Source: Comamonadaceae bacterium (GTDB taxonomy: Bacteria; Pseudomonadota; Gammaproteobacteria; Burkholderiales; Burkholderiaceae_C). From it: DNA of 64,000 bases. Shown here in pieces: positions 42,411 through 51,576 of the stretch. The stretch is taken from contig JAJTEW010000004.1 of the NCBI GenBank assembly GCA_021299875.1, forward strand, positions 310,001 through 374,000. The letters are read 5' to 3'. Position 1 is the stretch's first letter, and each line of letters begins with the position of its first letter. The notes below the pieces were generated by a model, which saw only the letters and a list, made by a program, of their open reading frames with translations, made no database searches and had not been told where the DNA came from. The translations under genes were made by a program, and so were the position numbers.

Positions 42411-43658
42411 ATGATCGGCAGTACCACGGCGGGGGCAGGGCAGGTTTGCCCGGGCGCAACAGGGGGAGGGCTTTTTGACCATTCTTTTGTGGGCTGTCAG
42501 GGGCTCGTGCACAGCGCTGTGCGCACTGCCGTCCCTGCGGTTTTAGCCCAGGCCCTTCAACTCACCCGCGCGCGCACGCTGGGCTTGATGCAAGCCTGGC
42601 AGGCCGCGGTCTCCGATTTATCGGTTCCACTGTCACCTCGAGTGAATCCGCCGCTTTGGGAGTGGGGCCACATCGCTTGGTTTCAGGAGTGGTGGACGGT
42701 GCGCAACCGACAGCGCCACGAAGGCATACGCAGCGCTTCTTCGGGCGATGGCTTTGCCCCCTCACACATGCCCCATGCCGATGCGCTGTACAACTCCAGT
42801 GAAGTGGCGCACGACAGCCGCTGGTCGCTGGCCCTGCCGGACTTTGAACACACCCAGCGTTACCTGTCCGATGTGCTGGCGCACAGCCTGGCCCATTTGC
42901 GGGCTGCGCCCGACGCCAGCGACGAGGCCCTTTACTTTTGGCGGCTGGTTTTGCAACACGAGGCCATGCACAACGAGGCTTCGGTCTACATGGCACAAAA
43001 CCTGGGCGTGGCTTTGCCCGAAGCCTGGTGTGTGGGTCATGCGCTGTCATGGCCCCAAGAAACGGCCCCAAAGGCAGGATTGCGCATCCCATCCCAAGTC
43101 TGTCAGTTGGGCCATTCAGGGGCTGGATTTGCTTTTGACAACGAATGCCCAGCGCACACGGTGGCCTTGGCGGCTTACGAGATCGATGCCCAGGCGGTGT
43201 CGTGGGCGCAGTACCTGCCTTTCTTGCAAGAAACAGGGCATGCCCTGCCGCCCCATGTGCGCTGCGTTCAGGGGGGGTGGCAGGTCCAAATGTTTGGCCA
43301 CTGGCGAGCGATGCCAATGAGCGCACCCGTGGTGCATGTGAATGCATGGGATGCCCAGGCCTGGTGCCACTGGGCTGGCAGGCGTTTGCCCACCGAGGCG
43401 GAATGGACCTGCGCTGCGAACACCCACGGGTTTGAGTGGGGCAGGGTTTGGGAATGGACGGCCGACGATTTTGCGCCTTACCCGGGCTTTTTGCCCCACC
43501 CTTATCGAGAGTATTCAGAGCCTTGGTGGCAGGGTCACCGCGTGCTCAAGGGCGCATGCTGGGCCACGTCGCAGCATCTGGTCGATGCGCGTTACCGCAA
43601 TTTTTTCGTGCCCGAGCGGCAAGATATCTTGGCGGGTTTTCGCTCAGTCAAAATTTGA
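42411..43658 (+). CDS. senA: Selenoneine synthase SenA
   Basis: An EgtB homologue of up to 415 residues. N-terminal DinB-like helical domain with WEWGHIAWFQEWW and the iron motif HEAMHNE (His183, His187, Glu189 counted from 42411), then a formylglycine-generating-enzyme-like domain (NECPAHTVALAAYEI, VNAWDAQAWCHWAGRRLPTEAEW, VWEWTADDF, GACWATSQHLVDARYRNFF). SenA couples the selenosugar to hercynine and, after cleavage, yields selenoneine. The start is uncertain: ATG 42411 nearly touches the senB start, and homology only begins around 42507, where in-frame GTGs at 42489 and 42507 are alternatives. Confidence 0.9.
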   Translation: MIGSTTAGAGQVCPGATGGGLFDHSFVGCQGLVHSAVRTAVPAVLAQALQLTRARTLGLMQAWQAAVSDLSVPLSPRVNPPLWEWGHIAWFQEWWTVRNRQRHEGIRSASSGDGFAPSHMPHADALYNSSEVAHDSRWSLALPDFEHTQRYLSDVLAHSLAHLRAAPDASDEALYFWRLVLQHEAMHNEASVYMAQNLGVALPEAWCVGHALSWPQETAPKAGLRIPSQVCQLGHSGAGFAFDNECPAHTVALAAYEIDAQAVSWAQYLPFLQETGHALPPHVRCVQGGWQVQMFGHWRAMPMSAPVVHVNAWDAQAWCHWAGRRLPTEAEWTCAANTHGFEWGRVWEWTADDFAPYPGFLPHPYREYSEPWWQGHRVLKGACWATSQHLVDARYRNFFVPERQDILAGFRSVKI

Positions 43659-43662
43659 GACG

Positions 43663-44676
43663 TCAGACTTTGGACACTTGCGCCTTGCGCAGCAACGCAT
43701 CGATCAGCAGGTGGGTTTTCAAAGCATCTTCGCCGGTGACCCGCGGCGCACGTTTTTGGGCAATCGCGTCCATGAAATCGGTCAAAAGATCGCGGTGTGG
43801 CGCATGTGAAAAATCCATCATGTTGGCACCGCTGCCGGTGCCGCCTTCACTGCGAACAGTCAAAAGTTCGCCCGTCAAAAAGTGCACCTGCAGATCGGCT
43901 CCGGTCAGCCGTGCGCTGCCCAAAGTGCCAATCACCTCGATCGTTTCCGGGAACCCGGGGTACATGGCGGTTGTGGCCATCAGGTCGCCTGCTGCACCAT
44001 TGCCCAAAACCAAGAGTGCACTCACGTGGTCTTCTGTTTCCATCTGGTGTAAACGGGTTTTCTGCACCAGCGAAGCCGTAACGGATTTCACCCCGACCAG
44101 CACCTGAAACAGGTTGAGGGTGTGGATGGCCTGCGTCAGCAAAACACCACCGCCATCACGTGCTAACGTGCCCCTGCCCAGTTCGTTGTAATAGGATTGC
44201 GATCGCCACCACGGCACCCGCACGGATGCGGCTTGGACCTCACCCAGGCGCCCTGTCTCCAGCACATCCTGCAAAACAAGCGATGCTTGACGGAACCGGT
44301 GTTGAAAGACAACACCCAAATGAAGACCATATTGCTGGGCCAGCGACACCAGTTGTTTGGACTTTTCCAAGTTGAGCTCCAGCGGCTTTTCGAGCAAGAC
44401 ATGTTTGCCAGCAGCGAAGCAACGTTGGCAGATGTCCAGATGGGTGGACGGCGGTGTGGCCACAATGACCGCTTGAACCAGTGGGTCGTTCAGGGCCTCA
44501 TCCAGTGCACTGACCAAACGAACAGGGGCGGTGAAAGGCCTGATGCGATCAGGGTGGGGGTGGCGCGTGACGGCATAGCGCAGGTCGATGCGCTCGCTCA
44601 AGTCTTGCAGGCTGAGCAGATGCGGTTGGCTTGCCGCACCCAGACCCACCAGAGCCATGCCAAAACGCTCAGGCAT
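43663..44676 (-). CDS. Gfo/Idh/MocA family oxidoreductase
   Basis: 337 residues. N-terminal Rossmann fold MALVGLGAASQPHLLSL and VIVATPPSTHLDICQRCFAAGKHVLLEKPLELN (the EKP loop with catalytic Lys), followed by the Gfo/Idh C-terminal sheet domain (DGGGVLLTQAIHTLNLFQVLVG). It oxidises or reduces a sugar or cyclitol-like substrate with NAD(P). The ATG shares one base with the stop of the next minus-strand gene upstream. It probably forms an operon with the hydroxyacid dehydrogenase. Confidence 0.92.
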   Translation of the reverse strand: MPERFGMALVGLGAASQPHLLSLQDLSERIDLRYAVTRHPHPDRIRPFTAPVRLVSALDEALNDPLVQAVIVATPPSTHLDICQRCFAAGKHVLLEKPLELNLEKSKQLVSLAQQYGLHLGVVFQHRFRQASLVLQDVLETGRLGEVQAASVRVPWWRSQSYYNELGRGTLARDGGGVLLTQAIHTLNLFQVLVGVKSVTASLVQKTRLHQMETEDHVSALLVLGNGAAGDLMATTAMYPGFPETIEVIGTLGSARLTGADLQVHFLTGELLTVRSEGGTGSGANMMDFSHAPHRDLLTDFMDAIAQKRAPRVTGEDALKTHLLIDALLRKAQVSKV

Positions 44677-45572
44677 CAGCGAGCTTGACCAATTCTGACT
44701 TGATTGATTTGCGCTTGGGCCTTGACCAAAGAGGGCACCAGTTCTTGACCATATCCCAACGCACAGGCCGTCACCAAACTCTGGTGTACGCTGGTGCCAA
44801 CCAACGAAGGCGCTTTCACGCTTTCGGTCAAATGCACGTAGTAGCGCAAGTCTTTCGATGCGTTGTTCAATTCGAACTTCAGTCCGGTGTAATCGCCCTC
44901 CAGTGTTTTGGCCATGGCCTGAAACAAACCCGAATTGACGGCGCCGGCCGACACCACGCGCACCAACTGCCCTACATCGATCCCAGCCTTGGCACCCACG
45001 GCAAAGGCTTCGGCTGCAGCGGTGGTGATGGCCTGGCCCAAAAAGTTGTTCAGCAGCTTGATGACATGGGCTGCGCCCATCTCTCCAACGTGGAAAATAT
45101 TTTCGCAATAGGCCTTGAACACCGGCTCCAGGCGGGCAAAAACCTCGGGCGATGCGCCCACCATGGTGTTGAGTTTTCCGGCTTCGGCCTCTACTGGGGT
45201 GCGCGCCAAAGGGGCATCGACCAGGGTCATGCCCAAGGCCTGGCAACGTGCAGCCAAGCGGCGAGTGGAGTCGGGCTCGCTGGTCGATGCATCGACCACC
45301 ACCAGTCCCGAGCGGGCTTGGCTGAACAAGCCGCTTGGGCCCTCCAGAGCGGCTTCAACTTGTGGAGATCCCGTGACACAAATGATGACCGCGTCGCAGG
45401 CCGAAAGATCCGCATGGTGCTCTACCAGCTTGGCGCCAGCAGCCAACAGGTCCTGCAAAGGCTCGCGTCGTGAATGCGCTGTCAAAGAAACCTGAAAACC
45501 TTTGGACAACAAATTTTTGGCCATACCGTGGCCCATCAGGCCTGAAGCACCAATAAAACCGATGTGTTGCAT
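44676..45572 (-). CDS. NAD(P)-dependent beta-hydroxyacid dehydrogenase (3-hydroxyisobutyrate dehydrogenase family)
   Basis: 298 residues. Rossmann motif IGFIGASGLMGHGMAKNLLSKG, the substrate loop VDASTSEPDSTRRLAA, and the catalytic helix VIKLLNNFLGQAITTAAAEAFAVG, where the Lys of the family motif GxxGxGxxxKxxxN is present as HVIKLLNN. It likely acts on a small 3-hydroxyacid such as tartronate semialdehyde or a C4 acid. Divergent from the TRAP transporter genes, with 271 bases between. Confidence 0.92.
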   Translation of the reverse strand: MQHIGFIGASGLMGHGMAKNLLSKGFQVSLTAHSRREPLQDLLAAGAKLVEHHADLSACDAVIICVTGSPQVEAALEGPSGLFSQARSGLVVVDASTSEPDSTRRLAARCQALGMTLVDAPLARTPVEAEAGKLNTMVGASPEVFARLEPVFKAYCENIFHVGEMGAAHVIKLLNNFLGQAITTAAAEAFAVGAKAGIDVGQLVRVVSAGAVNSGLFQAMAKTLEGDYTGLKFELNNASKDLRYYVHLTESVKAPSLVGTSVHQSLVTACALGYGQELVPSLVKAQAQINQVRIGQAR

Positions 45573-45843
45573 AACAGTGTCTTTCGTTGGGGGTGAAAAA
45601 AGTCTTGGCCTACCTGTACCCGATCAGCAGACACTGAGGTGTGATGGGGTCTGTGTAAACCCCGACTCAAACCGGACTTCAAGTTATCTTTTTGCACCGA
45701 ACTTGACCAGTCACCCGGGACACTTTGGTGACACACAGCGACAGGTCTTATGGTTAACCCCAGCACAGCTCCAATGGCAAAGGCCTAGAGTGAAAGTGCC
45801 ACACAAAGGGTGTGCTCAACAATTCACGACAGGAGACATCGAC
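45573..45843. other. Divergent promoter region of dehydrogenases and TRAP transporter
   Basis: 271 bases between divergent starts. AGGAG near 45830 belongs to dctP. No regulator gene is adjacent and I could not define an operator here. Confidence 0.4.
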
Positions 45844-46833
45844 ATGAAAATTTTCAAGCCATTGATCGGCGCTTTTCTTTCTTCAGTGCTGGCCTTGAGC
45901 GCGCACGCCCAACAAGCGCCCATCACGCTCCATGGGGCATCGCAATTTGGCGATGACCATGCATTTACAAAATCATTGGTTCGTTTTGAAGAACTGGTCA
46001 AAAAATACTATGGCAAGCCCATCAACTTCGTGTTGCACAAGAACAGTTCTTTGGGCTTGGAAAAGGATTACTTCGCCTACATGAACCAAGGCAAGGCGGT
46101 GGACTACGCCATTGTCTCGCCCGCCCACATGTCCACCTTTTCCAAAGCCGCGCCCTTCATCGATGCGCCCTTTTTGTTCAGCGACCTGACCCATTGGAAC
46201 AAGGTGCTGGACCAAGACGTGCTCAAGCCCATTGCCGATGAGGTGGAGCAAAAAGCCGAAGTCAAGCTGATCGGTTATGCCGGGGGTGGTGTGCGCAACA
46301 TCTTCTCCAACAAGACGGCGGGCAACTTGGCCGACTTGAAAAACCTCAAAGTGCGCGTGCAAGGCGCGCCCATTTGGAGCCGCACCTTCAACGCCGTGGG
46401 CATGACACCCACCGTGATTGCTTACAACGAGGTCTACAACGCCATTCAAAACGGTGTGATCAATGCCGGTGAAAACGAAGCGGCCGGCGTTGAAGCCATG
46501 AAGTTTTTTGAAGTCGCCCCCAACATCTTGATGACCCGCCACGCCATCACGATCCGCCCCCTGTGCTTCTCGGTCAAGACCTTGAAGAGATTGCCAGCCG
46601 ATTTACAAGACGCGATTTTGAAGGCTGGCAAAGAGGCGGGCGCCTATGGCCGACAAGTTGAATCGTCCGAAGACCAGGCCAAGTTGGACAAGTACGCCAA
46701 AGAAGGCAAGCTCAAGCAGGTGCCTTTCAGCCAGCGTGCAGAGATGCAAAGACTGGTCGATCCGGTCATGGCCGCCTACGCCAAAGAGGTCGGAGCTGAT
46801 GCCATTTATGCCAGGATCAACAGCTTGAAGTGA
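45844..46833 (+). CDS. dctP: TRAP transporter substrate-binding protein DctP
   Basis: 329 residues, signal peptide ending LALSAHAQ, then the DctP fold: DHAFTKSLVRFEELVKKYYG, LGLEKDYFAYMNQGKAVDYAIVSPAHM, VKLIGYAGGGVRNIFSNK, LKNLKVRVQGAPIWSRTFNAVGMTPT, and AYNEVYNAIQNGVINAGENE. It binds an organic acid in the periplasm for DctQM. A terminator-like hairpin directly after it (46842-46876) should give more DctP than membrane proteins. Confidence 0.94.
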   Translation: MKIFKPLIGAFLSSVLALSAHAQQAPITLHGASQFGDDHAFTKSLVRFEELVKKYYGKPINFVLHKNSSLGLEKDYFAYMNQGKAVDYAIVSPAHMSTFSKAAPFIDAPFLFSDLTHWNKVLDQDVLKPIADEVEQKAEVKLIGYAGGGVRNIFSNKTAGNLADLKNLKVRVQGAPIWSRTFNAVGMTPTVIAYNEVYNAIQNGVINAGENEAAGVEAMKFFEVAPNILMTRHAITIRPLCFSVKTLKRLPADLQDAILKAGKEAGAYGRQVESSEDQAKLDKYAKEGKLKQVPFSQRAEMQRLVDPVMAAYAKEVGADAIYARINSLK

Positions 46834-46841
46834 TCCCCTTC

Positions 46842-46876
46842 AAGGCGGTGGCCTACAAGCTGCCGCCTTGTTTTTT
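46842..46876 (+). terminator. Attenuating terminator between dctP and dctQ
   Basis: AAGGCGG (46842-46848) pairs with CCGCCTT (46863-46869), followed by G and six T (46871-46876). It is a rho-independent terminator form lying inside the operon, expected to let part of transcription through. Confidence 0.7.
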
Positions 46877-46894
46877 GCCTCACCGACATGGCGT

Positions 46895-47386
46895 ATGAAA
46901 AAACTGTTGTTCATCATCGACGGATTGCTGTCATTTCTTTTGATTTTCACGGTGCTGCTTTTGTTGGTGCCGGTGAGTCTGCAGATTTTTTCGCGGTACA
47001 CCGATTTGATACCGCGCTACATGTGGACCGAAGAGATGAGTCGGTTTTTTTTCGTCTGGCTGATCATGCTGGGGGCCACGCTGGGTGTGCGTGAAAAGAT
47101 GCACTTTGATGTGGACTTTTTGCCGCAACTGTCTGACAAGGTCAACCGACGGCTGTTGTTTGTTTGCCAATTTTTCATGCTGATTTTTTCGGCTGTGATT
47201 TTTTACTGGGGCATTGAGTTCACCCAATTTGGCTGGAATCAAACCTCTGAATTGGCCGATATGCCCATGTGGTGGATTTTCATTGCCTGGCCCATTTCGG
47301 GTTTTCTGTGGATGGTTTTTTTGTTGCACCACATGTTCAACCCCACAGGCGTCGATGAAAGCCTTCAACAGGAGTCAGCAGTTTGA
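46895..47386 (+). CDS. dctQ: TRAP transporter small permease DctQ
   Basis: 163 residues with four hydrophobic helices (about 5-25, 45-65, 83-103, 125-145) and the DctQ pattern FSRYTDLIPRYMWTEEMSRFFFVWLIMLGATLGVREKMHFDVDFL. The ATG at 46895 is preferred over an upstream TTG. The stop overlaps the dctM start by four bases. Confidence 0.93.
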   Translation: MKKLLFIIDGLLSFLLIFTVLLLLVPVSLQIFSRYTDLIPRYMWTEEMSRFFFVWLIMLGATLGVREKMHFDVDFLPQLSDKVNRRLLFVCQFFMLIFSAVIFYWGIEFTQFGWNQTSELADMPMWWIFIAWPISGFLWMVFLLHHMFNPTGVDESLQQESAV

Positions 47387-48702
47387 GCTCTGTCATGTTT
47401 TCGCCAGGAGTGGCGGCTTTGGTACTCTTTGGTGCCTTTTTCTTTTTGTTGGCCATACGGGTTCCCGTAGCCTTCGCGTTAGGGCTGGCTTCTTTGCCTG
47501 TTTTGTTGCTCGAACCCCGGCTTTCGCCCATGGTCTTGTTCAATGAGACCTTCAAGACCTACAACTCGTTCATCTTGTTGGCGGTACCATTTTTCCTGTT
47601 GACGGCCAATTTGATGAACGGCGGTGGCATCACCGTGCGCATGATGCGATTGTCCAGGGCGCTGGTGGGCCACTTCCCGGGTGGGTTGGCACAGATCAAT
47701 GTGCTGCTGTCGGTGTTTTTTGCCGGCATCTCGGGTTCGGCCAGCGCTGATGCTGCTGGACAAGGCAAACTGTTCATCGAGGCCCAGGTCAAGGAAGGCT
47801 ATGACTTGTCGTTTTCGATCGCTGTCACAGCGGTTTCGTCTGTGTTGGCTGTCATCATTCCTCCGTCCATTCTGATGGTGGTGTGGGGGGGCGTGATCTC
47901 CACCTCGATCGGTGCGATGTACTTGGCGGGCATCGTGCCAGGCGTGTTGCTGTGTTTGGCCCAAATGGCGACTGTGCACGCCTATTCGGTCAAGCGCAAT
48001 TACCCGGTCTACCCGCGCGCCAACTTCGCTGAAATTGTCAAATCAGCCCTTATCGCTATTCCAGCCCTGTTCACCCCTGTGATCATCGTGGGCGGTATTT
48101 TGCTGGGCTGGTTCACGGCAACCGAGTCGGCGGCTGCTGCGGTGCTGTATGCCGCCGTGCTGTCTTTGTTGTTTTACCGAGAGATGGGCTTCAAGCAGTT
48201 CATGGCTGCAGTGTTGGACACCGGAAAACTGTCGGCCGTGGCCTTGTTTTGTGTGGGCACGGCCTCGGTTTTTGGCTGGCTGTTGGCCTACTACCAAATT
48301 CCCAAAGCCTTGCTGACCAATGTCCAAACATGGGGCATGGATGTGATTGGCGTCGGCATTTTCATCGCAGTGGCCTTCCTCATTGTGGGCTGTTTTCTGG
48401 ATGCGATTCCCGCCATCATCATCGTGGGCACCACCTTGCAACCTCTGGCCCAATCGGTGGACATGCACCCTGTGCACTTTGCCATCATCGGCATTTTGTC
48501 TTTGGCCTTTGGGTTGGTCACACCACCTTATGGCATGTGCCTCATGATTTGTTGTGCGGTGGCCAAAGTGCCGCTCCGATATGCATTGAAGGACACCATG
48601 ATCATGGTCGTGCCGATGCTGTTGGTGTTGTTTGCGGTCATCGTCTTTCCTGAAATTGCGTTGTTTTTGCCGCGGATTTTTTCTCCCGAAATGATCAATT
48701 GA
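47383..48702 (+). CDS. dctM: TRAP transporter large permease DctM
   Basis: 439 residues with about 12 hydrophobic helices and the DctM signatures FAGISGSASADAAGQGKLFIEA, IIPPSILMVVWG and AFGLVTPPYGMCLMI. It imports the substrate driven by a sodium or proton gradient. The start is a TTG at 47383 overlapping the DctQ stop (TTGA), supported by GGAG 8 bases upstream; an ATG at 47395 has no ribosome site at useful distance. Confidence 0.94.
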   Translation: MSSVMFSPGVAALVLFGAFFFLLAIRVPVAFALGLASLPVLLLEPRLSPMVLFNETFKTYNSFILLAVPFFLLTANLMNGGGITVRMMRLSRALVGHFPGGLAQINVLLSVFFAGISGSASADAAGQGKLFIEAQVKEGYDLSFSIAVTAVSSVLAVIIPPSILMVVWGGVISTSIGAMYLAGIVPGVLLCLAQMATVHAYSVKRNYPVYPRANFAEIVKSALIAIPALFTPVIIVGGILLGWFTATESAAAAVLYAAVLSLLFYREMGFKQFMAAVLDTGKLSAVALFCVGTASVFGWLLAYYQIPKALLTNVQTWGMDVIGVGIFIAVAFLIVGCFLDAIPAIIIVGTTLQPLAQSVDMHPVHFAIIGILSLAFGLVTPPYGMCLMICCAVAKVPLRYALKDTMIMVVPMLLVLFAVIVFPEIALFLPRIFSPEMIN

Positions 48703-48716
48703 CAAAAGCCAGCCCC

Positions 48717-49565
48717 ATGCCTGTGTTGACACCTTTGAGTGATGTGCTGGGCGCCCGCATCGACGGGCTAGACGTGTCCGAGCCCTTGGACGCAAGCCAA
48801 CAGCAGTGGCTTGCCAATGCCTTGCACCGGCATGGCTTCATCGTGCTGAAAAACCAGACGCTCAGCGCTGCACAAATGGTGGGCTTTGCCCGGCAGTGGG
48901 GCCAGCCGTCGCCGCATGTCATCGACACCTTTCACCACCCACAAGACCCCAATATTTTGCTGCTGTCGAATGTCTTTAAGGACGGACAACCCACGGGGCT
49001 GGTTGACGCGGGCACCTACTTTCACACCGACTACTCGTACCTGGACGACGTGGCGCGTTGCACCATCTTGCACGCCCAAGACGTGCCGCCAGCGCCCAAT
49101 GGCACCCGCTTTGCCAACCAGGCCAAGGCCTACGCCGATCTGTCACCCCGCATGAAAGAGAGAATTGAGGGGCTGGTGGTCAAGCACCACTATGGCAACC
49201 GCGACGACCTGAACCCGCAATCGCGCAGCGTGGCCTCGGTGCTCAACCCCGACCAGGTGAAGAAAGTCAACTGGGTGCGTCACCCCTTGGTCAAAAAACA
49301 CCCCTTCACCGGGCAGCCTGCTTTGTATGCGGTGAGCGGCAGTTCCTTTGGCATTGAGGGCATGATGGATGAGCCTGCTTTGGCACTGCTGCGCGAGTTG
49401 GCAGCACATGCCACGCAGGACAAATATTGCTACACGCACAACTATGAAAACGGCGACGTCATTGTTTGGGACAACGCCTTGCTGCTGCACAGCGCGCCTT
49501 TGATCGATTTGACTCGGCCACGCACCTTGTGGCGCGTGACCGTGCTGTACCCGTCAGGGCATTGA
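48717..49565 (+). CDS. TauD/TfdA family 2-oxoglutarate-dependent dioxygenase
   Basis: 282 residues. Iron ligands appear in TYFHTDYSYLDD (HxD) and LLLHSAPL (His), and the 2-oxoglutarate Arg in TLWRVTVLYPSG. HGFIVLKNQTLSAAQMVGFARQWGQ is the family N-terminus. Its substrate is unknown; proximity to the TRAP genes suggests that it acts on the imported acid or an early intermediate. The ATG at 48717 is used; a TTG at 48699 overlapping dctM is possible. Confidence 0.92.
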   Translation: MPVLTPLSDVLGARIDGLDVSEPLDASQQQWLANALHRHGFIVLKNQTLSAAQMVGFARQWGQPSPHVIDTFHHPQDPNILLLSNVFKDGQPTGLVDAGTYFHTDYSYLDDVARCTILHAQDVPPAPNGTRFANQAKAYADLSPRMKERIEGLVVKHHYGNRDDLNPQSRSVASVLNPDQVKKVNWVRHPLVKKHPFTGQPALYAVSGSSFGIEGMMDEPALALLRELAAHATQDKYCYTHNYENGDVIVWDNALLLHSAPLIDLTRPRTLWRVTVLYPSGH

Positions 49566-49568
49566 GCA

Positions 49569-50336
49569 TCAGGGCATGTATTGCCCACCGTTGATGTCGA
49601 TGATTTGACCGGTCACATAACCCGACATTTGCTCAGATGCCAGGTACACGAATGCACCTGCACACTCATCGGCAGTGCCCAGGCGGTTCATGGGGATCGT
49701 GGCTCTGAAGCCTTCGAGCATTTGGGGTGTTGAAAATCGCTCATGAAACGGGGTGGTGATCACGCCGGGTGACACCGCGTTGACGCGAATGTTGTCCTTG
49801 ACCAATTCTTTGGCCAGACCTTTGGTCATGGTGGCCACGAAGCCTTTGGAGCCGGCGTACAACGAGGCGCCGGCCCCGCCACCGTGGCGAGCCGCCACCG
49901 AGGTCACGTTGATGATGGCGCCTCCCTGGCCCTGCTTGCGCATGGCTGCTACGGCCGCAGCGGTGCACATCATGGCTGAGCGCACATTCAGGTGAACCAC
50001 ATTGTCAAAGAGCTCGTCGGTGATCTCTTCAATGGGCACGCGCTGGACCAAGGCCCCTGCGTTGTTGATCAGGATGTCGATGCGGCCAAAGGCTTTGACA
50101 GTTTCTTCGACCAGGCGATGGCATTGAGCCGTTTCAAGCACGTTGCCTTGGAGCAAGATGGCTTGTGCGCCCGTGGCCTTCACGGCTTGGAGCACCTCTT
50201 CAGCAGGGCCTTTGCTGCTGTTGTAGTGCACCGCCACGCGTGCGCCCAGTTGGCCAAAGGCCACGGCAGCAGCTGCCCCAATGCCGGTGCTGGAGCCGGT
50301 GATCAACACCACTTTGTTTTTCAGATCGTTCAACAT
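49569..50336 (-). CDS. SDR family oxidoreductase
   Basis: 255 residues of classical short-chain dehydrogenase: VVLITGSSTGIGAAAAVAFG (cofactor loop), LINNAG, a catalytic Ser in INVTSVAARHGGGAGASLYAGSKGF and Tyr-x3-Lys as YAGSK, and SGYVTGQIIDINGGQYMP at the end. AGGAG 7 bases upstream supports the ATG at 50336. It is convergent with the dioxygenase gene with only 3 bases between stops. Confidence 0.93.
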   Translation of the reverse strand: MLNDLKNKVVLITGSSTGIGAAAAVAFGQLGARVAVHYNSSKGPAEEVLQAVKATGAQAILLQGNVLETAQCHRLVEETVKAFGRIDILINNAGALVQRVPIEEITDELFDNVVHLNVRSAMMCTAAAVAAMRKQGQGGAIINVTSVAARHGGGAGASLYAGSKGFVATMTKGLAKELVKDNIRVNAVSPGVITTPFHERFSTPQMLEGFRATIPMNRLGTADECAGAFVYLASEQMSGYVTGQIIDINGGQYMP

Positions 50337-50435
50337 GCACGTCTCCTGTTCATTTCTTTTTGGCACAGCACAAGCGCTGGGTTCAATGGATTATGAGCAG
50401 GCCCGCCAGGGGCACCAATCATATCGGCGACAAGC

Positions 50436-51404
50436 TCAAGACTGTGCCCAAAATACCGCAAAACGCTGGGCCGGATCGGTCCATGCGTGTGTCTTGGCAA
50501 AGCCTGTTGCGTGTAGCAGAGCGGCAAAGTCGGGCACGGTCCACTTGCAAGCGTTTTCGGTGTGGATGGTTTCGTCTGCTGCAAACTGGCGTAGCCCGCC
50601 TGGCCACCGGACGGTGACCACGTGGCGCGCTTGCAGGTGCATTTCGACCCGCGATTGCGCTGCGTTGAAGCGCGACAAGTGCCGCCAGTCGCGCACCGCA
50701 AAGTCGCTGCCCACCAAGCGGTTGATGTGCAGCAACAAGTTCAAATCAAAAGCGGCGGTGACGCCCAGGGCGTCGTCGTAGGCGGCTGCCAATTCAACCG
50801 GATCTTTGAGCAAGTCCACCCCAATCAGCAGGCCACTGCCCATGGCTCTACCGCAAGCGCGGTGCAGACTTTGCAAAAAGCCCAGCGCTTGCACGGGCGT
50901 GAAATTGCCGATGCTTGAGCCCGGGTAAAACAGCACGCGCGGCTGAGCAGGATCCAGCGCCAGCGCCTCCGGCAAATCAAGGCCACCCGAAAAGTCGGTG
51001 CCCAAGCCCACCATTGGCAGACCCGGGTGTTGGTGTTGCAGGTGGCCCAAGGCTTGGCGCACAAAGTCCACCGAAATGTCCACCGCCACATAGCGCGCGG
51101 CCTGCATGGGGCCGAGCAGTCGCCCGGCTTTTTCGCAGTTGCCTGCACCCAAGTCCACCCAGCAAGCCCCTTTGGGCAAATGTTGGGCCATGTCAGCGCT
51201 GTGCAGGCACATGAGCTGCGCCTCGGTGCGCGTCAGGTCGTATTCGGGCAGTTCGGTGATGGCCTCGAACAGGCGCGAGCCCAGCGCGTCGTAGAGGTAT
51301 TTGGGCGAGGTGTAGGCCTGTGGAGCGCTCAAGCCCTGCAAGAGTTCTTGCGCTACAGCGGCGGCGTCGTGCTGGTGCAGCTGGATGAATTGGGGGGTGG
51401 TCAT
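50436..51404 (-). CDS. egtD: L-histidine N-alpha-methyltransferase EgtD
   Basis: 322 residues. Features of the histidine-specific methyltransferase family: SPKYLYDALGSRLFEAITELPEYDLTRTEAQL at the N-terminus, the SAM-binding WVDLGAGNCEKAGRLL, VAVDISVDF, LFYPGSSIGNFTP, LLIGVDLLKDP and the C-terminal IHTENACKW. It trimethylates histidine to hercynine, the common acceptor for ergothioneine and selenoneine. No egtB is adjacent, so in this window its natural consumer is SenA 7 kb away. Confidence 0.93.
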   Translation of the reverse strand: MTTPQFIQLHQHDAAAVAQELLQGLSAPQAYTSPKYLYDALGSRLFEAITELPEYDLTRTEAQLMCLHSADMAQHLPKGACWVDLGAGNCEKAGRLLGPMQAARYVAVDISVDFVRQALGHLQHQHPGLPMVGLGTDFSGGLDLPEALALDPAQPRVLFYPGSSIGNFTPVQALGFLQSLHRACGRAMGSGLLIGVDLLKDPVELAAAYDDALGVTAAFDLNLLLHINRLVGSDFAVRDWRHLSRFNAAQSRVEMHLQARHVVTVRWPGGLRQFAADETIHTENACKWTVPDFAALLHATGFAKTHAWTDPAQRFAVFWAQS

Positions 51405-51576
51405 GCGGTATGTTAGGTCAGAGATCTTGCGGGTGTCACTGGGGGTGGAACAAGGCCTGGGTCCTTGCTTTGGGGTCGATCAGCGTCTTGCCCAACGGGG
51501 TTGTTTCGCGCCATCGGCGCCAAGCGTCTTGAATTCAGGTTGTAATCGAGTTTGTTTGATTTAACGCAAGGGCACC

